Notes: generated by a model not told the origin, from the sequence alone. Numbered from the stretch's first letter, positions 25,648 to 34,699 are shown. The stretch: DNA of 64,000 nucleotides from Lachnoclostridium sp. An14 (GCF_002160755.1 NZ_NFLE01000003.1:62001-126000); one strand, 5' to 3'. A program made the numbers and translations.

Positions 25648-26526
25648 CTATGTGACGGAAAAGAGGATCACGTTCACAAAGGCCTGGAAGGCCACAGTCT
25701 GGTATTTGTCCTGAAGGAAGGTGACGTGGGTGGTGCAGCTTAAGTTGAAGTCCTCCACCTCCAGCTCGGTGAGAGTGCCTTCCGCCAGGTCCTTCTCCGC
25801 CAGGGTTCTGGGGAGAATGGCGACGCCGATTCCCTTTCTGGCTGCCTTTAAGAGGGCGGCGGAGCTGATGCTCGTCCACGCGGGGGAGACAGACAGGTTG
25901 AAGAATAAAAAGGCGCTGTCCACGATCTGGCGCACCATGCTGCCCGGCTCCTTTAACAGGAGGGGCTGCTTTGCCAGCTCCGGGGCCGTGATAAGCCCGG
26001 CGGAGGCGATGGGAAGGTGAGGGGCGCAGACCACGGCCAGAGGCTCGGAGGAGACGGGAACCTTGACGAAATGCTCGTCGTCGGACATCCCTTCCGTGAG
26101 AGCCATGTCGATTTTGCGCTGGAGGAGCTGGCGTTCCAGCTCCGTCTCGCTGTCCACGGTGACCTTCACCTGGACGTCGCTGTGGCTGGCCTGGAATTTC
26201 TCCAGCACCTGCAGCAGGATGGAGCCGGCCACCGAAGGGGTGGCGCCCACCTTCAGGACAGATTTTACGTCCATGCCCTGGAATCCGCGCTCCAGATCCT
26301 CATACAGGTCCAGGAGAGGGATCACCTTGGAGAGAAAGAGCTGGCCCGCCTCATTTAAGACCACCTTGCGGGCGGTGCGGTCAAAAAGCTGGGTGCCCAG
26401 GGTTTCCTCCAGCTCGCTGATGGTGCGGGAGATGGCCGGCTGGGTGGTGGAGAGCCGTTCTGCCGCCTTTGTGATGCTCTCCTCCTCGCAGACAGTCTTG
26501 AATGTATAAAGTTGCTTGATCTTCAT
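25648..26526 (-). CDS. LysR-type transcriptional regulator
   Basis: A 292-aa regulator. The N-terminal winged helix (1-60) reads LYTFKTVCEEESITKAAERLSTTQPAISRTISELEETLGTQLF, followed by a linker helix and a two-lobed effector domain (about 90-290) with VGATPSVAGSILLQVLEKF. The effector is unknown. It is transcribed away from apbE. The interval between them carries an ATACC-N12-GGTAT inverted repeat over a consensus-like promoter, the usual layout for autoregulation and control of the divergent gene. GAGGA lies 8 bases before the ATG. Confidence 0.93.
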   Translation of the reverse strand: MKIKQLYTFKTVCEEESITKAAERLSTTQPAISRTISELEETLGTQLFDRTARKVVLNEAGQLFLSKVIPLLDLYEDLERGFQGMDVKSVLKVGATPSVAGSILLQVLEKFQASHSDVQVKVTVDSETELERQLLQRKIDMALTEGMSDDEHFVKVPVSSEPLAVVCAPHLPIASAGLITAPELAKQPLLLKEPGSMVRQIVDSAFLFFNLSVSPAWTSISSAALLKAARKGIGVAILPRTLAEKDLAEGTLTELEVEDFNLSCTTHVTFLQDKYQTVAFQAFVNVILFSVT

Positions 26527-26541
26527 ATAGAAATCCTCGCA

Positions 26542-26569
26542 TTGATACCAAAAAGATTATGGGTATAAT
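26542..26569 (+). promoter_or_regulatory. Promoter for apbE with overlapping LysR-type operator
   Basis: TTGATA (26542-26547), 16-bp spacer, TATAAT (26564-26569). The inverted repeat ATACC/GGTAT (26545-26549 and 26562-26566) spans the promoter and fits a T-N11-A LysR box. Confidence 0.6.
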
Positions 26570-26639
26570 ATATCATTATTACTATAAAAAATCCAGCATT
26601 TATTGCAGAAATATAATGACAGAACGTAACCGTTTTGCT

Positions 26640-26815
26640 GCGCCATTTACAAATTCATCATTTGGCGGATGCTGCGGAGCGGGCTGACGCGAACGGCTGC
26701 TGGCCGTCGAGCGATTCATGCCTGGTGTCTGTCTCGTGGAACCATATGGGAAAATGCCGCGGGGGAGCCTGCTCCCTGGGCAGAGGGTTGCCATATGGCT
26801 CCCCGTGGGTAAGCG
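26640..26815 (+). other. Structured 5' leader of apbE
   Basis: The roughly 265-nt leader between promoter and apbE contains a strong stem, 26757-26769 with 26797-26808 (12 pairs, one bulge), two copies of the palindrome CCATATGG (26742-26749, 26791-26798), and smaller stems such as CGCCA/TGGCG and ACGGC/GCCGT. It does not match the FMN riboswitch consensus that might be expected before a flavin gene. The function is unknown. Confidence 0.35.
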
Positions 26816-26841
26816 GTTATGAGAGAAAAGGAGTGCGCAGA

Positions 26842-27846
26842 TTGGTGAGAAAAAAGATGGGAGCTGTCCTGGGGCTGGCCCTTGGGGCGGCGTTTGTGTT
26901 GGCGGGCTGCGGGAGGCCGGCGGAGCCGGTGAGCCGTTCCGGGTTTTTGTTAAACACATTTGTGACGGTCACCCTCTATGACACGGAGAACGAGAACATC
27001 CTGGACGGGTGCATGGAGCTGTGCCGGGAGTACGAAGGGCTGCTTAGCCGTACCATAGAGACCAGCGAGGTGTATCAGATCAACCACCGGCCGGCGGGGA
27101 CGCGGGAGATGGAGGTTTCCGGGGAGACGGCGGAGGTAATTGAAAAGGGGCTGTACTACAGCCAGCTCTCCGGCGGTGCCTTTGACATCACCGTGGAGCC
27201 CTTAAGCTCCCTGTGGGATTTTACGGCCCAGGAGCCCCAGGTGCCGGACGGGGAGGAGATCCGGGAAAACCTGCCGAAGGTGGGGTATGAGAGGATCGCT
27301 GTTTCCGGGGACCGGATCCTGTTTTCCGACGACGAGACCCGCATTGACCTGGGGGCCATCGCCAAAGGCTATATCGCCGACCGGATGAAGGACTATCTGA
27401 TGGAACAGGGCGTGGAGAGCGCCATCATCAATCTGGGGGGAAACGTGCTCTGCCTGGGCAAAAATCCCAACGGGCAGCCCTTCCGCATCGGCCTTCAGCG
27501 CCCCTACGCCGGCTACAGCGAGACGGTGGGAACGGTGAGAGTGGAGAATATGTCCGTGGTCTCCTCCGGCGTCTATGAGCGTCATTTTGAGAAAGACGGG
27601 GTAAACTATCACCACATTCTGAATCCGTCCACCGGCTATCCCTATGAAAACGGGCTGACGGCGGTATCCATCCTGTCCACCCAGTCGGTGGACGGGGACG
27701 GGCTGAGCACCGCCTGCTTTTCCTTAGGGCTGGAGAAGGGGATGGAGCTTTTGGACTCCCTGGACAACGCCTGGGGCGTGTTTATCACCGACGACGGACA
27801 GCTGCACTATTCGGCGGGAATGGAGCAGTGGATGATGGCGGAATAG
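26842..27846 (+). CDS. apbE: FAD:protein FMN transferase, lipoprotein
   Basis: A 334-aa lipoprotein (lipobox LAGC, C23) that attaches FMN to threonine of extracytoplasmic flavoproteins such as Rnf or NQR subunits. ApbE motifs are present: LNTFVTVTLYD, SQLSGGAFDITVEPL, IDLGAIAKGYIADRM, the nucleotide site INLGGNVLCLG and HHILNPSTGYP. Length fits the family. The start is taken as TTG 26842, 8 bases after AAAGGAG; GTG 26845 and ATG 26857 are alternatives in frame. The open frame further upstream runs through the structured leader and has no ribosome binding site. The divergent LysR gene probably regulates it. Confidence 0.93.
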   Translation: MVRKKMGAVLGLALGAAFVLAGCGRPAEPVSRSGFLLNTFVTVTLYDTENENILDGCMELCREYEGLLSRTIETSEVYQINHRPAGTREMEVSGETAEVIEKGLYYSQLSGGAFDITVEPLSSLWDFTAQEPQVPDGEEIRENLPKVGYERIAVSGDRILFSDDETRIDLGAIAKGYIADRMKDYLMEQGVESAIINLGGNVLCLGKNPNGQPFRIGLQRPYAGYSETVGTVRVENMSVVSSGVYERHFEKDGVNYHHILNPSTGYPYENGLTAVSILSTQSVDGDGLSTACFSLGLEKGMELLDSLDNAWGVFITDDGQLHYSAGMEQWMMAE

Positions 27847-27924
27847 GCCGGGGCATTCCCGCCGGAAGGCTTTACAAGGACAGGAAGCTATATTAAAATA
27901 ACCAGAAAGAGGAGCAGAGGACAG

Positions 27925-28350
27925 ATGATGGAAAAATGGAAGGCAAAGCTGGTGAACCGGGAGACGGTTTCCTACTTTATTTTCGGGGTGCTGACTACCC
28001 TGGTGGACTGGATCTCCTACGCGTTTATGCGCGGCCCCCTGGGCTACCGGGCAGCGACGGCGCTCAGCCAGTTTCTGGCGATCCTGTTCGCCTACGTGAC
28101 GAACAAGATCTTTGTGTTTGAAAACTTAAATTTCCATATCAGGTATCTGATCAGGGAGATCACAAGCTTTTTTGCCTGCCGGCTGTTTACGGCAGTCTTT
28201 ACCTATGTGGCCATGGTGGTCATGGTGGACGGCATCGGCATCCGGCAGGACATGATCTGCAAGGTGGTGGTCTCCGCCATTTCCCTCGTGCTGAACTACG
28301 GGTTTAGCAAGCTGATCATATTCAGGAAGAAGTCATCGGAGAGAACGTAA
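27925..28350 (+). CDS. GtrA-like membrane protein
   Basis: A 141-aa protein with four membrane segments and the GtrA family pattern: FIFGVLTTLVDWISY, YVTNKIFVF and LVLNYGFSKLIIFR. GtrA proteins are linked to transfer of lipid-carried sugars in wall or exopolysaccharide synthesis. The YfhO-type protein begins one base after its stop, so the two are very likely cotranscribed and may act in the same glycosylation step. Confidence 0.88.
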   Translation: MMEKWKAKLVNRETVSYFIFGVLTTLVDWISYAFMRGPLGYRAATALSQFLAILFAYVTNKIFVFENLNFHIRYLIREITSFFACRLFTAVFTYVAMVVMVDGIGIRQDMICKVVVSAISLVLNYGFSKLIIFRKKSSERT

Positions 28351-28351
28351 T

Positions 28352-31300
28352 ATGAAAGAGGAAGGGCACGGACAGGTTTCCAGAGAGCTGGACAGGATTC
28401 TGGGGATTATGGAGAAAAGAGCGATGGAAAAGGAAAGAAAGGACGGCGGAGCGTTTCCGGTGGACGGGAGCGGGGAGCTGGAGGAGCTGATTTTGGAGGA
28501 GCTGGACGAGGACTGGTTCCGGCTGGAGGCCGGCGGGGAGCCGGAACGGGAGGTTTCGGAGGAAAAGACGGAAGAAGGGAAAGCCGGGCAGGACGGGACG
28601 GACGCCGTTTCGGAACCGGCGGAGCGCGATGTGCCCGGGGAAACCGGCGAAACCGGAGCGGAATCCCTTTCAGAGGCCGGCGCGGCCGCCAGGGAGCTGG
28701 AGGACCGCCTTCCCGACAGCGGGACAGATCGCGGGCGCGGGATCGGGACGCCGCCGGAAAATGAGAGCGGCCAGAAAGCGGCCGGCGTAAGCCAGGAGCC
28801 GTCCCGGGGCGGCCGAAACCTGCGGCAGAGCGGGACGTCAGCCGGGGAACGCTCATCCGGAATCCGGAGCCGTTCCAGGGCGGCAGCCCGGGAAAAAATG
28901 GCGGCCAGAGAAACCGCGACAGCCAGAGAAACCGCAGCAGCCCGGGAAAAAATGGCGGCCAGAGAAATCGCGACAGCTAAAGAAACCGTAGCAGAACGGG
29001 AAAAAATGGCGGCCAGAAAAACCGCGGCAGCCTGTGAAACCACCGCAGAACGGGAGGCAGAGGCGGGCCAGGAGACACAGCCGTCTTACGGGGGCGCCCC
29101 GGTTTCCCGGTTTGGAAACGGCCCGGCAGGGCCTGGGACGGAGCCGGAAAAGCCCCGCCCTGTGACGGCGGCGGGACACAGCAGGAGGGCTAAGGGATTT
29201 AACGGGGAAAAGGCGGCAAAAGAGGCGGGGCGCGGTTTGCTGCGCCCCATGGACGGCCTCCTTGCGGCCTTTTGGGTGCCGGTGATCATTATGCTGATCA
29301 TCTTTATCCAGAGAAGGATTTTTCCCTTCGGGGACAACAGCTTTCTGCGGACAGATATGTACCACCAGTACGCCCCCTTTTTCTCAGAGTTTCATGACAA
29401 GCTGAGAAACGGCGGCAGCCTGCTCTACAGCTGGAACGTGGGGGGCGGGGTGAACTTCGCGGCCCTCTACGCCTATTACCTGGCCAGCCCGGTGAACTGG
29501 CTGATCATCCTCTGCCCGAAGGGATTCATCATTGAATTCATGACCTACATGATCGTGCTGAAGATCGGCCTCTCCGGCCTGACCTTTGCCTGGTATTTGC
29601 GGAAACACTGCGGGACCAGGGACTTCGGGACGGCGTTTTTCGGGATTTTTTACGCGCTGTCCGGGTATATGGCGGCCTACAGCTGGAATATTATGTGGCT
29701 GGACTGCATCTGGCTGTTTCCCCTGGTGATGCTGGGGGCGGAACAGCTGGTAAAGGAGAAGAAGGGCCTGCTCTACTGCGTGACCCTGGGGCTTTCCATC
29801 CTTTCCAATTACTATATTTCCATCATGACCTGCATTTTCATGGTGATTTACTTCCTGTGCCTGCTGGTGCTGGAACGGCGGAAACGGCTGAAGGGGGTGG
29901 CGGCGGCCTGCCTGCGGTTTGGGGTGTACTCCCTGTTAGCCGGAGGAATGGCGGCGGTGGTGCTGCTGCCGGAGGTATATGCCCTGCAGATGACGGCCTC
30001 CGGGGATGTGAATTTCCCCAAGACCTTTGAGAGCTATTTTTCCATTATTGATATGCTGGCCCGCCACATTGCCAACGTGGAGGTGGAGGTGGGACTGGAT
30101 CACTGGCCGAATATTTACTGCGGCGTGGCGGTGTTCCTGTTTTTCCTGCTTTACCTGGCCAGCCGGAAGATTTCCATAAAGGAGAAGGCGGTGTACTGCA
30201 CCCTGCTTATGGTGTTCTTCGCCAGTTTCTCCATCAACGTATTGAACTTTATCTGGCACGGCTTTCACTACCCCAACAGCCTGCCCTGCCGCCAGTCCTT
30301 CATTTACGTGTTTCTCATGCTGGTGATCTGCTACCGGGCCTATATGTACCTGGAGGAAACGCCCTGGAAACACGTGGTGATCGCCTTCTGGGGCTCCGTC
30401 TGCTTTGTGCTTTTGGCGGAGCAGACGGTGACGGACGACGCCTTCCATTTCATCGTGTTTTACGTGGCTGTCCTGTTCCTGGCCCTGTACGCCGGACTGA
30501 TTTACCTGCGGCAAAAGGGGACGGTAAACGGGGGCGTGCTGGTGCTGCTGGCTCTGGCGGTGGTGTCGGTGGAGGCGGCGGTGAATACCACGGCCACCAG
30601 CGTGACCACCACCAGCCGCACGGCCTACGTAAAGGACAACGAGGACGTGAGGGATCTGGTGGCGGGGCTGACGCCGGCGGATACCTTCTACCGCATTGAG
30701 AAGGTGGACGGAAAGACGAAAAATGATGGGGCGTGGATGAATTTCCCCACGGTTTCCCTGTTTTCCTCCACGGCAAACGCGGATATGACGGATCTTTTCA
30801 AAAAACTGGGCTGTGAGGCGTCCACCAATGCCTACAGCATTGAGGGAAGTACGCCTCTGGTGGACTCCCTGTTTTCCATCCGCTACGGGCTCTACTCCTG
30901 GAACCAGGGGGCCAATCCCCTGCTGACTTTGGCAGGCCAGGAGGGAGACACCTGGCTGTACCGGAAAGAGTACACCCTGCCTCTGGGTTTTGGCATTTCC
31001 ATGGATCTGGAGGACAACTGGCAGCTGGATCTGGGGAACCCGGCGGATGTGCAGAACGATCTGTGCACCGTTCTGGGAACGCCCTGGGTGCTAGAGGAGG
31101 TGTACGGCGAGGACGGCGGCGGGACGTATGCCTACACCGTGGAGGCGGAGGCGGACTACTACGCCTATATCACCAACCGCCAGGCGAAAAAGGTGAAGGT
31201 GGCCTGGGGCGAGGAGAGCACCACCTACGACAATGTGAACCGGGGATACCTTCTGGAGCTTGGCCGCTGCCAGCCGGGGGAGGAGATTGTGCTCACCTGC

Positions 31301-31717
31301 GAGGATCCTTCCGGAACCGACTTAAAGGCCAGGATCTACCGGTTTAACGACGAGGCTTTGAGCGCCGTTTACAATATTCTGGCGCAGAACGAGTGGGTGC
31401 TCACGGAGTGGACCGACACCACCTTAAAGGGCAGCATTCACATGGATCAGCCGGGACTTCTCTACACCAGCATCCCCTACGACAAGGGGTGGACGGTGCT
31501 TGTGGACGGGGAGGAGACGGAGACGAGGAAACTGTTTGACACGTTTCTGACCGTAGAGCTGCCGGAGGGGAGCCACACGGTGGAAATGTCCTATGAGCCT
31601 CAGGGCCTGCGCCTGGGAGCGCTGATCACCGCGGGCTGTGTGCTGATTGTGGCGGCCTGCGCCGTTTTCGGACGGGCGGTCCGCGGGAAAAAGGAGAAGA
31701 AAAAATGGAATTCATAG
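28352..31717 (+). CDS. YfhO-family membrane protein with long repetitive N-terminal region
   Basis: A 1121-aa protein. The first 300 residues are charged and low in complexity; residues about 178-234 are a heptad-like array of AARExx hexads. From about 303 a YfhO domain begins (FGDNSFLRTDMYHQYAPFFSEF, NVGGGVNFAALYAYYLASPVNWL, WNIMWLDCIWLFPL) with about a dozen membrane spans, then an extracytoplasmic part and a last span near 1092-1112. YfhO of Bacillus is needed for lipoteichoic acid glycosylation, so a GT-C-like transferase role with GtrA is plausible. Its C-terminal codons overlap fchA by 13 bp. The Ala/Arg/Glu-rich head is not usual for the family. Confidence 0.87.
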   Translation: MKEEGHGQVSRELDRILGIMEKRAMEKERKDGGAFPVDGSGELEELILEELDEDWFRLEAGGEPEREVSEEKTEEGKAGQDGTDAVSEPAERDVPGETGETGAESLSEAGAAARELEDRLPDSGTDRGRGIGTPPENESGQKAAGVSQEPSRGGRNLRQSGTSAGERSSGIRSRSRAAAREKMAARETATARETAAAREKMAAREIATAKETVAEREKMAARKTAAACETTAEREAEAGQETQPSYGGAPVSRFGNGPAGPGTEPEKPRPVTAAGHSRRAKGFNGEKAAKEAGRGLLRPMDGLLAAFWVPVIIMLIIFIQRRIFPFGDNSFLRTDMYHQYAPFFSEFHDKLRNGGSLLYSWNVGGGVNFAALYAYYLASPVNWLIILCPKGFIIEFMTYMIVLKIGLSGLTFAWYLRKHCGTRDFGTAFFGIFYALSGYMAAYSWNIMWLDCIWLFPLVMLGAEQLVKEKKGLLYCVTLGLSILSNYYISIMTCIFMVIYFLCLLVLERRKRLKGVAAACLRFGVYSLLAGGMAAVVLLPEVYALQMTASGDVNFPKTFESYFSIIDMLARHIANVEVEVGLDHWPNIYCGVAVFLFFLLYLASRKISIKEKAVYCTLLMVFFASFSINVLNFIWHGFHYPNSLPCRQSFIYVFLMLVICYRAYMYLEETPWKHVVIAFWGSVCFVLLAEQTVTDDAFHFIVFYVAVLFLALYAGLIYLRQKGTVNGGVLVLLALAVVSVEAAVNTTATSVTTTSRTAYVKDNEDVRDLVAGLTPADTFYRIEKVDGKTKNDGAWMNFPTVSLFSSTANADMTDLFKKLGCEASTNAYSIEGSTPLVDSLFSIRYGLYSWNQGANPLLTLAGQEGDTWLYRKEYTLPLGFGISMDLEDNWQLDLGNPADVQNDLCTVLGTPWVLEEVYGEDGGGTYAYTVEAEADYYAYITNRQAKKVKVAWGEESTTYDNVNRGYLLELGRCQPGEEIVLTCEDPSGTDLKARIYRFNDEALSAVYNILAQNEWVLTEWTDTTLKGSIHMDQPGLLYTSIPYDKGWTVLVDGEETETRKLFDTFLTVELPEGSHTVEMSYEPQGLRLGALITAGCVLIVAACAVFGRAVRGKKEKKKWNS
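28883..29054 (+). repeat. 54-bp tandem repeat in the YfhO-type gene
   Basis: Units begin at 28883, 28937, 28991 and a partial one at 29045, each starting GCAG(CCC/AAC)GGG. Every 54-bp unit encodes three AARExx-like hexads, so an 18-bp sub-period is also visible. Frame is preserved. Confidence 0.9.
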
Positions 31718-32325
31718 CATATCTGGAGAAACTTTCCTCCAAAGCGCCGGTGCCGGGAGGCGGAGGCGCCTCTGCCATAGGCGGGGCCATCGGAAACGGC
31801 CTGGGGCAGATGGTGGCGAACCTGACCATTGGGAAGAAGAAATACGCCCAGTGGGAACCGGAAATCATCAGGCTTCTGGACCGTATGGGAGAGCTGCAGG
31901 CGCGGTTTATGGAGCTGGCAGAGGAGGACGAGCGGGTGTTTGCCCCCCTGGCGGAGGCCTACCGCCTGCCGTCCGGCACGGAGGAGGAAAAGGTGTATAA
32001 GGAGCAGGTGATGGAGGGCTGCCTTCACGGGGCCAGCCTGGTGCCTCTGGAGGTGATGGCCACTGGCATGGAAATGCTGGAGATTCTGGAGGTCCTGGAA
32101 CAAAAAGGCAGCGTCATGGCGGTGAGCGACGTGGGAGTGGCGGTTCAGTTTATCCGGACGGCTATCACGGGAGCGGCCATGAACGTGTTCATCAATACAA
32201 AATCCATGGCGGACAGAGAGCGGGCAGAAGAACTGAACCGCCGGGCGGAGGAACTGATTTGGAAGGGGACAGAGACAGCGGACGGCATTTACAGCCGGGT
32301 AATGGAAAGACTGAAGGAGAGATGA
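31705..32325 (+). CDS. fchA: Methenyltetrahydrofolate cyclohydrolase (cyclodeaminase/cyclohydrolase family)
   Basis: A 206-aa helical protein of the FTCD_C family that hydrolyses 5,10-methenyl-THF to 10-formyl-THF. KAPVPGGGGASAIGGAIGNGL and MVANLTIGKKKY are the signature N-terminal segments, and SDVGVAVQFIRTAITGAAMNVFIN follows near residue 140. Length matches the family. It starts inside the end of the preceding gene and is followed after one base by folD. Because that FolD lacks the cyclohydrolase lysine, FchA probably supplies this activity. Confidence 0.9.
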   Translation: MEFIAYLEKLSSKAPVPGGGGASAIGGAIGNGLGQMVANLTIGKKKYAQWEPEIIRLLDRMGELQARFMELAEEDERVFAPLAEAYRLPSGTEEEKVYKEQVMEGCLHGASLVPLEVMATGMEMLEILEVLEQKGSVMAVSDVGVAVQFIRTAITGAAMNVFINTKSMADRERAEELNRRAEELIWKGTETADGIYSRVMERLKER

Positions 32326-32326
32326 C

Positions 32327-33175
32327 ATGATCGTATTAAAAGGAGCGGCGGTATCCGCCGGGATTCAGGCGGAAGTAGAGGAGAAACTGAGAGAGCTGGA
32401 CGGTTTCGTGCCCACCCTGGCGGTGGTCCGGGTGGGAGAGCGGCCGGACGATCTCTCTTACGAGCGGAGCGCCCTGGCCAGGATGAAAAAATTTGGCTTA
32501 CAGGGAGTAAGCCGTTCCTATCCGTCGGATATTTCCATGGAGGAATTCCGGAAGGAGTTTGAGAAGATCAACAAAGATCCAGGGATTGACGGGATTCTGC
32601 TGCTCCGGCCCCTGCCGCCTCAGCTGGACGAGAAGGAGATCGAGCGGCTCATCGACCCGGCCAAGGATTTGGACGGCATCAGCCCGGAAAACATCGCCAA
32701 GGTGTTCTCCGGGGATGAGACGGGCTTTGCCCCCTGCACGGCGGAGGCGGTGATCCGGATGCTGAAGGGCTATGAAATTCCCATAGAGGGAAAACGGGCG
32801 GTGATCGTGGGCCGCAGCATGGTGGTGGGACGCCCCCTGGCCATGCTGCTTTTAAAAGAAAACGCCACGGTAACGGTCTGCCACACCAGGACGAAAAACC
32901 TGGAGGAAGTCTGCCGCCAGGGGGAGATCCTGGTGGCCGCCGCCGGACGGGCCGGTATGATCACCGGCGATTTTCTGGCCGAGGGGGCTGTGGCGGTGGA
33001 CGTGGGCATTAACGTGGACGAGGAGGGAAATCTCTGCGGGGACATGGAGTTTTCCTCCGTGTCGGAGAAGGCCTCCATGGTCACCCCGGTGCCTGGCGGC
33101 GTGGGCGGCGTGACCACGGCGGTGCTGGCGGAGCACCTGGTGCGGGCGGCGTTAAAAAGGAACGAAAAGCGGTAA
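32327..33175 (+). CDS. folD: FolD-like methylenetetrahydrofolate dehydrogenase (catalytic lysine missing)
   Basis: A 282-aa member of the FolD family, which oxidises 5,10-methylene-THF with NAD(P). The dinucleotide site VGRSMVVGRPLAMLLL and the ends TPVPGGVGGVTTA and DLDGISPENIAKV are clear. In bifunctional FolD the segment YVxxKxK supplies the lysine essential for cyclohydrolysis. Here the same place reads Y45-E-R-S-A-L-A, with alanine at the Y+4 position, so dehydrogenase-only function is likely. The stand-alone cyclohydrolase FchA encoded immediately upstream fits this division of labour. The GGVGGVTT end also differs from the common GGVGPMT. Confidence 0.88.
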   Translation: MIVLKGAAVSAGIQAEVEEKLRELDGFVPTLAVVRVGERPDDLSYERSALARMKKFGLQGVSRSYPSDISMEEFRKEFEKINKDPGIDGILLLRPLPPQLDEKEIERLIDPAKDLDGISPENIAKVFSGDETGFAPCTAEAVIRMLKGYEIPIEGKRAVIVGRSMVVGRPLAMLLLKENATVTVCHTRTKNLEEVCRQGEILVAAAGRAGMITGDFLAEGAVAVDVGINVDEEGNLCGDMEFSSVSEKASMVTPVPGGVGGVTTAVLAEHLVRAALKRNEKR

Positions 33176-33232
33176 CGCGCCGGTCTCAGCCGCCGGAAAG
33201 GGAAACGGCGGATGAAACAGAGGAAATAGGGG

Positions 33233-33271
33233 AAACGGGAAAGGACTGAGAGCGGTCTTTTCCCGTTTTTT
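33233..33271 (+). terminator. Terminator after folD
   Basis: AAACGGGAAA/TTTCCCGTTT (33233-33242 with 33259-33268) with a T run to 33271. Directly behind it are a variant family-2-like hairpin TGTCAT.../...ATGACA (33271-33299) and a perfect 20-bp palindrome centred between 33326 and 33327 (33317-33336). Confidence 0.75.
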
Positions 33272-33354
33272 GTCATGGGAGGCTGCTTTCCCTATGACAC
33301 GCGCCTTTCCATGTGCCTGGCGGCGCGCGCCGCCAGTTTCCAAATCAAATGGAA

Positions 33355-34680
33355 TTAGATAGTATTTGTCCGGCGTTTGAAGGATACCGCTGCGGAGATA
33401 CCGGCTGCGGCACTGGCGACCACATGGCTGACCAGTACCGCCGCCCAAATCCCATTAAGCCCACATCCCAGATAAGAAAGCAAATAGGCCAGGGGCATCC
33501 GAACCACAATATAATAGAAGATCATCAAGAACATACTTTTTGCGGGCTTTCCCATCCCATTGAGGACGCCCAGGCAGCAATTTGTGACCGTGTTGAGAAC
33601 ATATCCCACACTGACAATCAAAAAATATGTCCCCACAATGCCCGCCACATCCCCGCTTTTCACGAACAGGCCGGAAAGCTGCCTGGAAAAGCCGATGACC
33701 AAAACAGAGAGGATCACAAGCAGGCCGCAGCCGTATCCCAACGCGCATTTTAGATAGTCTTTTGCCCGGTCATACCGCGCGCCGCCGGTACACTGCCCGA
33801 TAATGACAGTCAAGACCATATTCAAAGCCATCGCCGGGTAGAACAGAATGGTTTCCAGCTTTCCGGTCACTCCATAGGCCGCGATTGCCGTGACGCTGTA
33901 GGTGCTGACAAGGGCCGTAAGGAAAGTCGTGCTGATTGCCGGAATGCTCTGCTGGATGACAGAGGGAATTGCTTTTTGGATCAGCTGCAGAACGTCATTC
34001 CGATCGAACGCGGAGAGTCTGATCGCGAACCATTTTTTCTTTTTCAGATAGACCAGCATAAACAGCAGGCAGATGGTTTGAGAGAGCAGAGTCGCAATGG
34101 CCGCGCCGTGAAACCCCATGAAGGCAATAAAAATGGGATCGAGAATGGCGTTTAAAATCGTTGACACCAGCATCGCGGCTGCCTGAAACATGGAATTGCC
34201 AAAGCTGCGCAGAACCGCGGTAAAGTAGAGGTAAAGGCAGACCGCCAAATACCCAAGGACATAAATCGCCAGATAGCTGTACGCCATATCATACGTTTCC
34301 GCTGGAGTGTTCAAAGCGTCTAAAATTCCCGGAAGAAAAACCTCAAGGAGAATGGTCACGAGAAGGGAACACACCACTGCGGCGCAGAAGGAGGTGGCAA
34401 TCAAATGTTCAGTTTTCTTCCTGTCCTTTGCGCCAACCGCCTGGGAGATCAAAATGGACACGCCATTCGCCGCTCCCATCGCGACGGAAGTCAAAATCAG
34501 AATGATGGGAGTGGAATTTGTCAAAGCGGCATAGGCCGTTTCGCCGAGGAGATTTCCGATCCACAGGCTGTCTACAAGGTTATACATCATGTTAAGAAAC
34601 ATAGCGGCAATCATCGGGAGCGCCATGGCCATCAGACAGCGCTTTGTGTTTCCGCTTATAAAGTCCATATTTGTCGGCAT
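33355..34680 (-). CDS. MATE family multidrug efflux transporter
   Basis: A 441-aa membrane antiporter with 12 predicted spans in two MATE halves. It begins FISGNTKRCLMAMALPMIAAMFLNMMYNLVDSLWIG, typical of the DinF/NorM-type clostridial group, and GAANGVSILISQAVGAKD is the conserved loop. It exports cationic or aromatic drugs using Na+ or H+ gradients. The start at 34680 follows AAAGGAAGATTTACT. A TetR-type operator covers the transcription start and a second lies about 150 bp upstream, so the gene is very likely repressed by the TetR protein encoded at 34916-35476. Confidence 0.92.
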   Translation of the reverse strand: MPTNMDFISGNTKRCLMAMALPMIAAMFLNMMYNLVDSLWIGNLLGETAYAALTNSTPIILILTSVAMGAANGVSILISQAVGAKDRKKTEHLIATSFCAAVVCSLLVTILLEVFLPGILDALNTPAETYDMAYSYLAIYVLGYLAVCLYLYFTAVLRSFGNSMFQAAAMLVSTILNAILDPIFIAFMGFHGAAIATLLSQTICLLFMLVYLKKKKWFAIRLSAFDRNDVLQLIQKAIPSVIQQSIPAISTTFLTALVSTYSVTAIAAYGVTGKLETILFYPAMALNMVLTVIIGQCTGGARYDRAKDYLKCALGYGCGLLVILSVLVIGFSRQLSGLFVKSGDVAGIVGTYFLIVSVGYVLNTVTNCCLGVLNGMGKPAKSMFLMIFYYIVVRMPLAYLLSYLGCGLNGIWAAVLVSHVVASAAAGISAAVSFKRRTNTI

Positions 34681-34699
34681 AGTAAATCTTCCTTTCTTT

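Noticed and set aside
26640-26841. FMN riboswitch before apbE.
   Set aside because: The characteristic conserved segments of the FMN element are not found in the leader.
28333-29043. Long minus-strand open frames opposite the start of the YfhO-type gene.
   Set aside because: They are shadows of the GC-rich repetitive coding sequence, low in complexity and without ribosome binding sites.
28883-29054. CRISPR-like array from regular repeats.
   Set aside because: Units are contiguous without spacers and encode an in-frame protein repeat; no cas genes are present.
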